DNA of 64,000 nt, taken from positions 273,564-337,563 of the forward strand of contig NZ_LKEH01000043.1 of assembly GCF_001642795.1 (NCBI RefSeq), written 5' to 3'. This document shows, piece by piece, positions 36,076-49,100 of the stretch. The notes under the pieces are model-generated. The model was not told where the DNA came from. It worked only from the letters and a program-made list of their open reading frames with translations, and made no database searches. Positions within the stretch are counted from its first letter, which is position 1. Each line of letters opens with the position of its first letter. Source of the stretch: Pseudomonas viridiflava (GTDB lineage Bacteria > Pseudomonadota > Gammaproteobacteria > Pseudomonadales > Pseudomonadaceae). The position numbers and the translations under genes are program-made.

Positions 36076-39000
36076 TTCGCCTCCTGCGTATCGAAACGTT
36101 GCAGCTCGCGCTCCAGAACCTCAGAGACGCGATGCACTTCAGCGCTTTCCAGCATGTCCCAGTGCCCGCCATGTACCAGCCTGGCCAGATAGCCATCGCC
36201 TGCACGGCGACGCCAGAAGCCGCGCAGTTCATGCAGTTGCCGACGACTGAAGCCTTCGCGAGCCTGAATCAACACGATCCGGCCGGCGTGCGGCGCACAG
36301 TCGTAAGCCGCCATGGCGAGCCGGTTATGGTTGTAAAGATGGAAATAGCGCTCGACCTGCGCGTCTTCGATGCCCGGATACATGCCGTTGAAGCGCACCA
36401 GCTTGTCGCGAAACTCGGCCATGTCCACGGTGCCGATCTGCTGCCGGAAACCCGGATCGTCCGAACCCTGGGTGTCGAGCAGCACCACGCTCACCTGACG
36501 ATGCCCCGCTGCGGTCAGGCGCCGGGCCATTTCATAGGCCACCAGCCCACCGAACGACAGGCCGGTGAGAATCAGCGGCCGGTCGGTCATTGGTTCGATC
36601 AGGCGCAGGTAGGCCTCGGCCATGGCTTCGACAGTCGGCTCGGTGCTTTCTCCGGGATTCAGGCCCGGCGACTGCACACCATAGACACCGACATGCTCCG
36701 GCAGAACCTTGGCCAGCGACAGGTAACAGAACGCCGTTCCGCCCGCCGGGTGGATGCACACGACATTGCGTCGCCCCTCGCCCCGGCGAAACTCGATCAG
36801 ATTGCCTTGCGCAGTGGCAAGGTCGGCGCCAGTGCGCAGCCAGCCGCCCAGAGCTTCGATGGTCGGGTGAGCCATGATCACCCGCACCGGCACGTCGACG
36901 GCAAAGGTCTGACCGATCTGATACGCCATCTTGATGGCCGCAATCGAGGTGCCGCCGACGTTGAAAAAGTTGTCGCGAATGCCGATCTGCGGCGCCAGCA
37001 ACAGGCTCTTCCAGATCTGATAGAGCGCCAGCTCGATGTGGTCCCGAGGGCTGCCGAGGTTGACCTGACGCGCGGCCAGATCCTGATCGGCCAGGGCTGC
37101 CAGCGCGTCGCGGTCCACCTTGCCGTTGGCGGTCAACGGCAGTTTTTCCAGCCAAAGGTAGGCGCTGGGCAGCACCGCACTGGACAGGGTCACCGCCAGA
37201 TGCGCGTGCAGTGTGGCTTCGTCCAGCGGTTCGTCAGCCACATAGCACGCGACCAGCCGTTGATTCTGTGCCGTATCACCGACCATCAGCACCACGCAGG
37301 CACGCAGGGTCGGGAACATGTCCAGTCGTGCTTCGATCTCGCTCAGCTCAAGGCGCACACCGCGCAGCTTGACCTGAAAATCGTTGCGACCGAGAAACTC
37401 CACCTGACCGTCCGCCCGATAGCGCGCCAGATCGCCGCTGCGGTACAACCGATCCCCGGCCACGAACGGGCTGTCGATGAAGCGCTCGGCCGTCAGCGTA
37501 TCCAGCCCGAGATAGCCCCGCGCAACGCCCACGCCGCCAATGTGCAACTGGCCGGTGACACCGACCGGCACCGGCGCATCGCGCTCATCCAGCACGTGCA
37601 GGCGGTTATTGGCGATGGGCCGCCCAATCGGTAACTGACGGGCTGGCACTTCGGCGCCGGGCTCCAGGGTCCAGATGCTGTTGATGACTGTGGTTTCGGT
37701 GGGGCCATACACGTTGTGCAGGCGGGCATTGGGCAAGCGCTCCTGAAAACGTCGGGCCAGCGCAGGTGACAGTTCGCCGCCACCGCTGAACACGTCCGTC
37801 AGCGAGTCGCACACGGTCACTTCATCGACGTCCAGAAACAGCTGCAGCATGGCGGGCACGAACACCATGGCCGTGACCCTCTGTTCACGGACGACCTGCG
37901 CCAGATAGCCCGGTTCGAAATGCCCGCCGGGACGCGCAATGACCAATCGCCCGCCCGTGGCCAGCGGCCAGAAGGTTTCCCAGGCCGAGGCGTCGAAGCC
38001 GAACGGAATCTTGTGCAGCATCGCGCCGGATTCGCCGCAGACCTGCAGGCACCACAGCAGCAGATTGCTCAGGCCGCGATGCGCCACCATGACGCCCTTG
38101 GGCAGCCCGGTGGTGCCCGAGGTGTAGATCACGTAGGCGAGATGATCAGCGGTCAGCCCGATACTGCGCGGATCAATGTTCTGTGTGGCGCAACCGGCCC
38201 AGAGCCCGGCGTCGGCCTGAACGTCGAACACCGGCGCTTCCCAACCGGCATCCTGCTGCGCCTGCCGCAGAATCGCACGGGCGTTGCCCAGGGTCAGCAG
38301 CACGGCCGGACGGCAGTCGCTGAGCATGTGACCGAGGCGACCGACCGGGTAATCGGGGTCCAGCGGCACGTAGGCGCCGCCCGCCTTGAGCACGGCCAGC
38401 AGGGCCACCGGCAGTTCCAGCGAACGCTCGATGCACACCGCTACGCGAACGTCAGGACCGACGCCCTGCTCACGCAGGTAGTGCGCCAGCCGGTTGGCCC
38501 GGGTATTGAGCTCGGCGTAACTCAGCGACTGATCTTCGAAAACCACGGCACAGGCGTCGGGATGCGCAGCGGCCTGAGCCTCGACCAGGCTGTGTACGCA
38601 CTCGGCAACCTGCCCCAGCGGAGCCGAGCGGTTCCATTCGATCAGCATCTGCTCGCGCTCTGTTTCAGTGAGCAATTGCAGGGCTGCAATCGGCTGCTTG
38701 GCATCCTGCGCGATCTGCTCCAGCAGATGCCGGTAATGAGCACTGAGGCGCTCGATGGTGGTGACGTCGAACAGGTCGGTGTTGTATTCGACCAGCAGGT
38801 TCAGCCTGCCGTCGCGCTCGACCCACTCGAAAGCCAGATCGAATTTGGCCGTTGCGCTGCCGGTGATGTACGGCGCCATCTCGACGCCCGGCAACTGCAC
38901 GGCAGCGCCGGGGGTGTTCTGCAGCACCAGCATGACCTGGAACAGCGGCGAGTAAGCCGTATCGCGCTGCGGGTTGACCGCTTCGACGACCCGGTCGAAC

Positions 39001-40184
39001 GGCACGTCCTGATGGGTGTGCACGTCCAGCAGCGTCGTGCGCACCTCACGTAGCAATTCGGCAAAGGTCTGCTGCGGGTCCAGGCGCTGGCGGATCACCA
39101 ACGTATTGACGAAATGCCCGATCAGCGGCTCGACCTCGGGACGGGTCCGGTTGGCGAACGGCGTGCCGATGCACAGATCCTGCTGACCGCTGTAGCGCCA
39201 CAGCAGCACCGACAACGCCGCCGTGAGCACATTGAACAACGTGCCACGGGTCTCCCGGCCCAGCGAAGTGAGTGCGCGCAAGGTCGTAGCGTCCAGCGAC
39301 GAACTGAAGGTCGCCCCGGCATAGCGCTGCACTCTGGGCCGTGGCCGGTCGGTGGGCAGGGTCAGCAATGGCGGAGCGTCGTTCAAGGTCCGCCGCCAGA
39401 AATCGAGCTGTTGTTCCAGCGCCCCGCCGCCAAGACGGTGCTGTTGCCAGCAGGCGTAATCGGCGTATTGCACCGCAAGCGGTGGCAGGCTTGAGGGCTG
39501 TCCTCGCAGAAAGTTGCCGTACAGCGCGGCGACTTCATGCAACACGACACCCATGGACCAGCCATCGGCAATGATGTGATGCACGCAGTACAACCACAGG
39601 TATTCGTCGTCCGCCAGGCGCAGCAGCGAAGCGCGAAACAACGGGCCGTGAGCAAGATCAAACGGCGATTTGGCGTCGCGTTCGACGGCTGCCCTGATGA
39701 TCGTCTCGCGTTCGGCCTCTGCGGCACTCCGCAGATCGGTCACGGACAGCATCAGCGGCATGGCCGCGTGCACCACCTGACGCGGCTCGCCGTCAATGCT
39801 GCGAAATGTGGTGCGCAGTATTTCATGACGTGCTACGAGCCCGTTCAGCGCCCTTTCCAGCACCGCCACATCAAGCGGCCCTTTAAGGGTCACGGCCGTC
39901 GGCACGTTATAGAACGCACTGCCTGGTTCAAGCTGGTCGAGGAACCACAGCTGGCGTTGGGAGAACGACAGGGGCACGTCGGCCTGTCCATCGCTGCGTC
40001 GTGGAATCGCGGCCGGATCGGCCCCGTTCAGCCGGGCGATCAGCTCCAGCTTGTGAAGCTTGAGTGCCTGGAGCATTTCGTCCGTGAGAAAACCACGCGG
40101 CGCCTTGCAGCGCAGTTTGTCGCCATCCACTTCGAGCGCAACGGCATGGCGGTCGAACAGTTCCAGCAATTGACGGGCGTTCAT
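36072..40184 (-). CDS. NRPS termination module: docking-C-A-PCP-TE
   Basis: A 1370-residue one-module synthetase. Residues 1-50 look like a TubC-type N-terminal docking domain (LLELFDRHAVALEVDGDKLR then LTDEMLQALKLHKLELIARL). C runs from about 70, with SFSQRQLWFLDQL and HHIIADGWS at 208. The A domain has YTSGTTGLPKG at 692 and a code I read as DAWVFGVVIK, which matches no assignment I know but is a hydrophobic pocket. PCP VGGTSIAAIKM is at 1076. The TE has GLSFGGLVAYE at 1210 and HGGHWDML near the C-terminus. It adds a last residue and releases the chain. The docking domain should pair with the acidic tail of the 3236-residue protein encoded just upstream, whose stop overlaps this start by 4 bp. 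Confidence 0.93.
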   Translation of the reverse strand: MNARQLLELFDRHAVALEVDGDKLRCKAPRGFLTDEMLQALKLHKLELIARLNGADPAAIPRRSDGQADVPLSFSQRQLWFLDQLEPGSAFYNVPTAVTLKGPLDVAVLERALNGLVARHEILRTTFRSIDGEPRQVVHAAMPLMLSVTDLRSAAEAERETIIRAAVERDAKSPFDLAHGPLFRASLLRLADDEYLWLYCVHHIIADGWSMGVVLHEVAALYGNFLRGQPSSLPPLAVQYADYACWQQHRLGGGALEQQLDFWRRTLNDAPPLLTLPTDRPRPRVQRYAGATFSSSLDATTLRALTSLGRETRGTLFNVLTAALSVLLWRYSGQQDLCIGTPFANRTRPEVEPLIGHFVNTLVIRQRLDPQQTFAELLREVRTTLLDVHTHQDVPFDRVVEAVNPQRDTAYSPLFQVMLVLQNTPGAAVQLPGVEMAPYITGSATAKFDLAFEWVERDGRLNLLVEYNTDLFDVTTIERLSAHYRHLLEQIAQDAKQPIAALQLLTETEREQMLIEWNRSAPLGQVAECVHSLVEAQAAAHPDACAVVFEDQSLSYAELNTRANRLAHYLREQGVGPDVRVAVCIERSLELPVALLAVLKAGGAYVPLDPDYPVGRLGHMLSDCRPAVLLTLGNARAILRQAQQDAGWEAPVFDVQADAGLWAGCATQNIDPRSIGLTADHLAYVIYTSGTTGLPKGVMVAHRGLSNLLLWCLQVCGESGAMLHKIPFGFDASAWETFWPLATGGRLVIARPGGHFEPGYLAQVVREQRVTAMVFVPAMLQLFLDVDEVTVCDSLTDVFSGGGELSPALARRFQERLPNARLHNVYGPTETTVINSIWTLEPGAEVPARQLPIGRPIANNRLHVLDERDAPVPVGVTGQLHIGGVGVARGYLGLDTLTAERFIDSPFVAGDRLYRSGDLARYRADGQVEFLGRNDFQVKLRGVRLELSEIEARLDMFPTLRACVVLMVGDTAQNQRLVACYVADEPLDEATLHAHLAVTLSSAVLPSAYLWLEKLPLTANGKVDRDALAALADQDLAARQVNLGSPRDHIELALYQIWKSLLLAPQIGIRDNFFNVGGTSIAAIKMAYQIGQTFAVDVPVRVIMAHPTIEALGGWLRTGADLATAQGNLIEFRRGEGRRNVVCIHPAGGTAFCYLSLAKVLPEHVGVYGVQSPGLNPGESTEPTVEAMAEAYLRLIEPMTDRPLILTGLSFGGLVAYEMARRLTAAGHRQVSVVLLDTQGSDDPGFRQQIGTVDMAEFRDKLVRFNGMYPGIEDAQVERYFHLYNHNRLAMAAYDCAPHAGRIVLIQAREGFSRRQLHELRGFWRRRAGDGYLARLVHGGHWDMLESAEVHRVSEVLERELQRFDTQEAN

Positions 40185-43100
40185 ATTTCAACCTCTTCCA
40201 TGTCGTAGTCGTCGGGCAGTTCAGCGTGTGGATCGGACACAAAAGCCTCGATGTGATCCCTGCGCTGCTCACCCACAGCCCGCACGCCGCCGACCATCGA
40301 ATAGATCAGCCGATGGCTCGCGCCCAGATCGAACAACGCAGGCAATTGGTGTTCCTCAAGCGACCCCATGCCACACAGCCCGAGGCCGTAGTCGGCTGCC
40401 GTCATGGTCAGCAACTGCGCCATCGCACCGGTTTCGATGTGGCAGAAGTCACGGCTGCGCTCGCCGTACAAGGGCTCGATGGCGGCCATGTCGGCGATGA
40501 AGAACAGCGAGAACGCGGCGTTTTCATACACCGGCCGGTTCACGAAGTAGTCGTAGGTGTCCGGGTCCAGCACACCGCTGCCCAGCGCCAGCAAGCGATG
40601 CTGCACAGGGTCGTAGTAATACGCGCCACCGGGGACGCCGTTGACCCGCTGCGGTTTGATGTAGAGGTAGGCCTGAATCGGGTACAGACCGCCTGCGGAG
40701 GGGAACTGGTATTTGACCTGAGCGTCCAGTTGCCCCTGCGCCAGGCTGGCCAGCAACTCGGCGAAGGCCGAGGCCTCGACCGGCTGCGCCGCGTACTGAC
40801 GCACCGAGCGGTAATCACTGAAACGCTGCGTGTAGAAGCTGTCGTCGGGCCGTTGCAGCCGCACTTCCGGCAGATCCCGGTCGAAGGCGCGACGGCCGCG
40901 CTGGTCGGCCTTGAAACGCGCTCGTTGATCGGGGTCTTCGATGACCTTCTCGACTGTTTGCTCAGGCTGGGCCACTCGCTCCCCAGCGTGGCTCGCCGCA
41001 GTGCTATGCGCCCCGCTCTGCCGATACAGGGCGAGTAGATTCAGCAGCGTGGGCTGCGCGAGCAATTGCGCGACATTGGGACGGAAGTGCAGTTCGCCGG
41101 ACAGCGCGTTGCTGATTCGGACGATGTCGATGGAGGTCGCGCCCAGGCTCAGCAGGTTGGCATCGGCGCTGATCGCCGAGCGTTTGAGCACGTCCTGCAC
41201 GATGGCGACCAGACGTTCTTCCTGCGCACCCTCAACCTCTAGAACCGGACCTGACAGTGGTGCTTCCTCGGGTTCAGGCAGGCGCTTTTTATCGACCTTG
41301 CCATTGGAAGACAGCGGCCATTCCTGCACGAAGGTGAACGACGACGGCACCATGTAGGCTGGCAACTTGTCGGCCAGGTACTGGGTGAAGTCGCCGACCT
41401 GCAATGCCGGATCGTCCTTGAGCACATAACCGGCAAGGCGTTTTTCGCCCAGCGTGTCACCGAGAATCCGCACCACGGCGCTCTGTACGCCGGGGTGTCG
41501 ATTGAGCACGGCTTCGATTTCGCCCAGCTCGATGCGATAGCCCTGAACCTTGACCTGAGTGTCTTCACGGCCCAGAAACTCGATGTTGCCGTCGGGCAGC
41601 AGACGTCCAAGATCACCGGTCCGGTACAGGCGCTCGCCGGTCAATGGATGGGCGAAGAAGCTGCCGGCGCTCAACACCTCATCACGCCAGTAGCCTTTGG
41701 CCAGACCGATGCCGCCGATATACAGCTGCCCGGTGACCCAGGTCGGCCGAAGCTGCAACGCCTCGTCGAGCACGTAAAAGCGTTGATGATCCAGCGCCTT
41801 GCCATAGGGGATGCTGCGCCACTGCGGATCGACCTGTTGCACCGGATAGTGAATCGACCAGATGGAGGCCTCGGTTGCACCGCCCAGGCTGTTCAGACTC
41901 AAATCCGGCTGCAGCGCCCAGGCGCGTTCGGGCAGCGTCAGGGGAATCCAGTCGCCGGACAGCATCGCCACACGCAGGCTCGCCGGCAGTTCACCGCGCT
42001 CGCTCTCCACGTATTCCAGCAGCATGCCGAACAACGCGGGCACCGAGTTCCACAGGCTGATGCGATGCTCACGAATCAGCGTCATCCAGTGCGCCGGATC
42101 GAGCGCCTGTTGCGGATCGAGCAGCACCACCGCTGCACCAGCGGCCAGCGTGCCGAAGAAGTCATACACCGACAGATCGAAGCTCAGCGACGAGATCGCC
42201 AGCACCCGATCCGCCGGGCCGACGGCATAGCGACGGTTGATGTCGAGCAATGTATTGACCGCGCCGCGGTGGTCGATGACGACACCCTTGGGCATGCCGG
42301 TGGAACCCGAGGTGTAGATCACGTAGGCCAGATCGGTGGCTGCGCGATTGACTGGCTGCAACGGGGTCTGTTCTGCCGGAACCGCATCGGTCACGGCCAG
42401 CACCTTGATCTGCGACGGCCATTCGATGCGTGTCACCAACGCAGGCTGGGTCAAGGCGAGACTCGCCTCGGCACGCTCCAGAATGTGTCGAAGACGTTCG
42501 GCGGGCAGCGTCGGGTCGATGGGCAGGTAGGCACCGCCTGCATAGTGAATCGCCAGCGTTGCCACCACTTGTTCCCAGCCGCGCTCCATGACCACGGCGA
42601 CCAGTTGATTGGGCACCACGCCCAGACCTTGCAACCGCGCGCCCAGCGCCTGGGCTTCTGCACGCAATTGCCGGTAGCTCAACTGACGCTGCACCCCGAT
42701 CACCGCCAGCGCATCGGGTGTCGCCAGCGCCTGCCGGTCGAACAGTTCGTGCATCAGAGGCGATTCGACCGGGAGGTCGACTGGCGCGGGCAGGCGAGCC
42801 AACGGCAGCAGTTGCGGTGTGCTGGCGTTCCATGCAGAAGGTTCGAGCAGCGCATCCAGCAATGCGTTGTAGGCCACGAACATCTGCTCGATCAGGCCGT
42901 CGGGAAACAGCTCGTCGATGCTGTCCCAGTTGAACAACAAACGCCCTTCCAGCTCCAGCAACGTATGGTCGAGCCACACCTGTGGGGTCTGGGTAATGCT
43001 GTGCATGTGCCGGGCGTTCAACGCATCGGCCAGGTTGAACTCGGCCAGTTCCGGCGCAGCTTCCGAGAGCGTGCTGTTGAACACAATGGGCATCGCGGTC

Positions 43101-46100
43101 TGCTGCACGCCACGGGCCTGGGACAGCTCACGCAACACGCGCACGCCACTGACCGCCGAATGATCGATGTCCTGCCACAATCGCGCCTGCACCGAGCGGG
43201 CCTTGTCGGTAAAACTCGCGTTGCCGTCGATACTGACTTCCAGCAACACCAGCGAGGTGAAGTCACCGATGATCGCATCCACGTCCGGGTGCAGCGGCAT
43301 GCGGTTGAACAACGGCAGGCTCAGGGTGAAGCGCGGTTGGCGGCTCCACAGCGCAAGCACTTCGCTGAACGCGGTCAGGAGCATTACCGACGGGGTCACG
43401 GCAAACTGTTTGGCAACGGCCTTGAGTTGCGACCACTGCCCAGCCGACAGCTCGCGGTCACGACGGGTGAAGTGCGGCCGGGCAATGCTGTCCGGCTGAC
43501 ACACCAGCGGCAGGTCCGGCGCAGGTGCCAGCGTAGCCACCCGTTCACGCCAGTAATCGAGCGCCTGCGCGTAGCGGCTTTCGTTGCGCAGAGCGTGCTC
43601 AGCCAGGACGTAATCGCGGAACGTCAGGCCCGGCTCCGGCAGAACCTGATTCGGATCGGCATAGAACGCCATCAACTCACGCGCCAGAATCTGCGTGCTC
43701 GCGGCATCGACGATCAGGGCGTCGAGGCTGATGTGCAGATGGCTGATGCCGTCATCGAGCAGCGACAGACTGAATTCGAACAACGGCCAGCGACTGGCGT
43801 CCAGTACCTGATGCGACTGGCGCTCGCGGGTCGCTTGCAAGGTCTGTAGCGCAGCGTCTGCGGACAGTGCACGCAAGTCACTGCGCGGCATGTGATAGGT
43901 CGGTACAGTTTCCAGCACCTGCTGCGTACCGTCGCTGAGAAACACCACGCGCAGCATGTCGTGACGCTGGATCATGCGATTGAGCGCCTGCTCGAAGCGC
44001 GCTGCGTCGAGGTCTGGAATGCGCAGCTCTTCATAACCGTGGGCGCTGACGCCGCCGAGGCTGACCGAGGCTTCGCGGCCAAACCAGTACGCCTGCTGAA
44101 TATCGGTGAGTGGAAAAGGCTCATAACGCGCAGCACGATCCGGTTCGATGCGCAGCGGGGCCGCTGGTGGCTGGCAGTCATCTTCGCGGGTTATCTGTAC
44201 CTGCGCGGCCAGATCCATCAGAACCGGGGTCTTGAACAGACTGCTCAGGGACAACTGCGCGCCCATCCGCTGATTGATCGCGTAGATCATCCGGGTGGCC
44301 AGCAGCGAATGCCCGCCCAGCTCAAAGAAGTTGTCGTGAATGCCTACACGCTCGCACTTGAGCACTTCGGCCCAGATCAGCGCCATCTGTTGCTCGATCT
44401 CGTTGCGCGGTGCCTCGTAGCAGGCTGCGGACTGACGCTCGGGCGCAGGCAAGGCCTGGCGGTCCAGCTTGCCATTGCGGGTCAGCGGCAGTTGCGCCAG
44501 CGAGACCCAGGCCGTCGGAATCATGTGTTCCGGCAAGTGACGCTGCAGCGCGCTGCGCAGGGCTTCAGGGGCAGCGCTGCCGACCACATAAGCCACCAGA
44601 CGCTTGTCGTCCGGGACATCTTCGCGCAACAGCACGGCCGCTTCCTGCACACCGGGTTGCTGGTGCAGCAGGCTGTCGATCTCGCCCAACTCGATGCGGA
44701 ACCCGCGCAGCTTCACCTGCTGATCGATGCGTCCCAGATACTGCACGTTGCCGTCAGTCTGGAAGCGCGCCAGATCACCACTGCGGTACATGCGCGCACC
44801 GGGTTGCGGGCTGAAAGGATCGGGTAGAAAACGTTCGGCGGTCAGGTCCGGCCGGTTCAGGTAACCACGCGCCAGACAGGCACCGGCGATGTACAACTCT
44901 CCCGCCACGCCGACCGGCTGCGGATTCAGGTCGCGGTCCAGCACGTAGAGCCGAGTGTTGGCGATGGGACGCCCGATGGGCGGCGCGTCCGGCCAGTGTG
45001 CGGCATCGCTGCACACCAGGCTGAACTGGCTGACCACATGGGTCTCGGTCGGGCCGTACTGGTTGTGCAGCCGTGTACCGCCGAGCCCACGAACAAAGGC
45101 GCGCAGTTCATCGTTGACTTGCAACGCCTCGCCTGCGGTGATGATTTCGCAACCGCCCTCCGGCATCGGCGCATCGGCCTCGGTCAGGCCCGCCAGTTGC
45201 TGCAACACGGCGAACGGCAGGAACGCCCGTTGCACGCCCTCTGCAATCAGAGTCGAGCGCAGCGACGCCAGGTCCTTGCGGCTGGCTTCGCTCATCAACA
45301 ACAGGCTGCCACCCTGGCACAGCGTGCTGCAGATTTCCTGAAACGAGACGTCGAAATTCAGCGAGGCGAATTGCAGTACCCGGCGCGGCGTGTGTGCGTC
45401 GTCGAGCTGCCAGGCAATCAGGTTGTCCAGCGCGCGTCGGTTATGCGCCACGCCCTTGGGCCGCCCGGTGGAACCTGATGTGTAGAGCACGTACGCCAGA
45501 TTGTCCGGGCTGACGCTAACCTGCGGATCCGTGTCCGAACGCTGCGCCCAGTCTTGCGTGTCGACGTCGAGGCAGCAGACCGGCAGATGGCTGTCGGGCA
45601 GTGGCAACGCGTCGACAAGCGAAGACTGCGTGAGCAGCAGGCTCGGGCTGGCGTCGCTGAACATGAAGGCCAGACGCTCAGGCGGATAGGCCGGGTCGAA
45701 CGGCACGTAAGCGGCGCCTGTCTTGAGAATCGCCAGCAGGCCGATGACCATCTGTGGCGAACGCTCCAGACACAAACCGACGCGCTGTTCAGGACCCACG
45801 CCCTTTTCGATCAGGTAATGGGCCAGGCGGTTGGCGGCGCGATTCAATTCGGCGTAGGTCAGCGTCTGACCCTCGGCACGCAGCGCCTCGGCGTCGGGTG
45901 TACGCCGGGCCATCACTTCGAAGCGCTGCACACAGTCGGCGGCCGGGAAGTCACGTTCGGTACGGTTCCAGTCATCGATCATCTGCCGCCGCTGTTGTGG
46001 GCCGAGCAGATCGAGGGTCGACAACGACTGCTCGCTGTCATCGGCCATCTGCGTCAGCACGCGGCGCAGGTATTCCCCGAACTGCGCCACCGTCTCGGGC

Positions 46101-49100
46101 TCGAACAACCCCGACGCATACTCGAGGCCGCCGACGATCTGTCCATCCTGTTCGCTGAGCGCCAGTTGCAGGTCGAACTTGGCCACCTGTTGATGAGCGT
46201 GGATCGGGCTGATGTCCAGACCTGGCAGGATCAGGTCCGAATCCTGATCCTGCTCCCAGGCGAACAGCACCTGAAACAGCGGACTGTGCGCCAGGCTGCG
46301 CGGAGGGTTGAGCAGTTCCACCACATGATCGAACGGCAGCTCCTGATGTTCCTGCGCATCCAGGGCGACGCGACGTGCCTGTTGCAGCCAGCCCGCCACC
46401 GATTGCGCCGCTGGAGCGTTTTCCGGCTGAGTCATGCGCAGCGCGAGGGTGTTGACGAAGAAGCCGATCAGGCCATCCAGTTCCTGCTGACTGCGGTTCG
46501 CCGAGGGCACCCCGATCACCACATCGCGCTGCCCGGACAGGCGCATCAGCACAAGCGACCAGGCCGCCAGCAATGTCATGAACAACGTGGTGCCCTGCTG
46601 CATGCCCAGCGCCTTGAGCCGGTCCGTCAGCGCTCGGTCGAAGGTCAGCGGTACGAACCCGCCACGATAATCCTGGACCGCAGGGCGTTTGTGATCGGTC
46701 GGCAGTTCCAGCAGTACGGGGGCGCCGGTGAGCGTTTCGCGCCAGTAGCGCCGCTGCGCTTCCATGGTGTCACTGGCCAGCCACTGCCTTTGCCATGCGG
46801 CGTAATCGACGTATTGCACAGGCAGCAGTGGTAAATCTGCGTCGCGATCCTGCAAAGCCGCTTCGTAAAGCAGCGCGAGGTCGCGGGTGAGCACGCCCAC
46901 CGACCAGCCATCCGAGACGATGTGGTGCTGGGTCAGCAACAGGGCGTGATCGTCGTCTGCCAGCCTGATCAGGCTGACGCGCATCAACGGCCCACGCGTC
47001 AGGTCGAACGGCTTGGCACCCTCCTCGTCCATCAATTGGACAAGCCGCGCCTCGGCGTCAGCGTGACTGCGCAGATCGATCAACGGCAGCGGCATGCCTG
47101 AGTCCGGCGCCTCGACTCGCTGCCGCCCTTCGCCTTCAACCGCCACGAACGTGGTGCGCAACGCTTCATGGCGCGCCACCAGTCGATTGAAGCTGCGTTC
47201 CAGCGCCGCGACGTGCAAGGTGCCACGCAGACGCAGGTTCAGCGGCATGTGATAGGCCGCGTTGCCGCCTTCCATCTGTGCCAGAAACCACAGACGCTGC
47301 TGGGCGGACGACAACGTTTGCGTGTCGCTTCGAGCGACGACCGTTATCGCCGGACGCGCCGCGCTCTGCAGGTCGTCCAGGCGTTCGGCAAACTGATGCA
47401 GCACCGGTGCCGCAAACAGCGCAGCGGGTGACGCCTCCAGCCCCAGTTGCTGCCGGACCTGAGCCAGCACCCGCATGACCAGCAACGAGTGACCGCCGAG
47501 GGCGAAGAAGTGATCGTCACGGCCGACGCGCTCAACCGCCAGCACGTCGCTCCAGATGACTGCGAGCGCGGTTTCCAGCGGCCCTTGGGCAGGCTGAAAG
47601 TCACGTTGATCAAAGGCGTCTGCGTCCGGCGCGGGCAACGCGGGACGGTCGATTTTCCCGTTGGGGGTCAGCGGCAAGGCAGCCAGGCGTACGAACGCGG
47701 CGGGCACCATGTAATCGGGCAGATGGGTCTGCAACTGTTCACGGAGCGTGCGCGGCGTCAGGACCGTGCCGTCGTCGGCGCAAAACCAGGCCACCAGCGC
47801 CTTGATGCCCCGTTCGTCCTCGCGCACAAGCACCAGACTGTCTCGTATCCCCGGCACCTGTGCCAGCCGCGCTTCGATTTCACCCAACTCCAGGCGCAAG
47901 CCACGCAGTTTGGTCTGAGTGTCGTTGCGGCCAATGAACTCGATGTTTCCATCGGCGCGATAACGGGCCAGGTCGCCACTGCGATACAGACGCTCGCCCG
48001 CCACGAACGGGCTGTCGATGAAGCGCTCGGCGGTCAGTTGCGGCAGGTTCAGATAACCTCTCGCAACGCCTGCGCCACCAATGTGCAATTCGCCGGTGAC
48101 ACCGGTTGGCACCGGTGCCCCGAGCGTGTCCAGCAGATAAATCCGGGTGTTGGCCAGTGCTCGTCCGATGGGCAGCACGCCTTCGAGCGAGCTGAGGGCG
48201 TCGACCTCGAAGCAACTGCTGTCGATGCTGGCTTCAGTGACGCCATAGGCCTGAAAGATCTGCACCTGATCGCCACACAGCCTGCGCAATTGCCGGGCGC
48301 TGTGAGCCGTCCAGATATCCGAGCCGCAGACCACCGTGCGCATGAACGACAGGTCATGACCATTGTTTTCGATCCAGGCCAGCAGCGGGTTGAGCACGGC
48401 CGGTACGAAATCAGCGAAACCGATACGGGCCTCACTGAGCAGGCGATAGAGCGCGGGCGGGTCCATCAGGGTTTCGCGCGGGCACAGCACCAGGGTGCCG
48501 CCGAAGCCCAGCGACCGGATCAGGTCGGCGCTGAAAACGTCGAAGGAAAAACCCGCCATTTGCAGATGATTGAGCGGCGCGCGCAGGTCATACAGGTGGT
48601 CCCACGCAGCGCTCACTGCACGCAGACCTTGATGCTCGACCATGACGCCCTTGGGCGTGCCGGTGGACCCGGAGGTGTAGATCACATACGCCAGATGGCG
48701 AGCGGTGAGGCCGACCGCACGAGGATCAGGGTTGTCTACAGGCTGCGCGGCCCATGGCGCGGTTTCAGCCATATCCAGCAACGCTGGCTGCACCGCGCAA
48801 CCTTCCAGCGCCCGCTGCAAGGCCGCCTCTGCCGACCTCTGTGTGAGCACCACACACGGCGCGCTGTCAGCCAGCATGTGGGCCAGCCGGGCCTGCGGAT
48901 AACCGGGATCGAGCGGTACGTAGGCGCCGCCTGCCTTGAGCACCGCCAGCACACCGACCAGCATGTCCGGTGAACGCTCCACGCAGATACCGACCCGCAC
49001 GTCCGGGCCGACACCGAGGCTTCGCAAGTAATGCGCCAGACGGTTGGCCTGAAGGTTCAGCTGTTCGTAACTCAGCGCCAGCTGTCCGAACCGCACCGCA

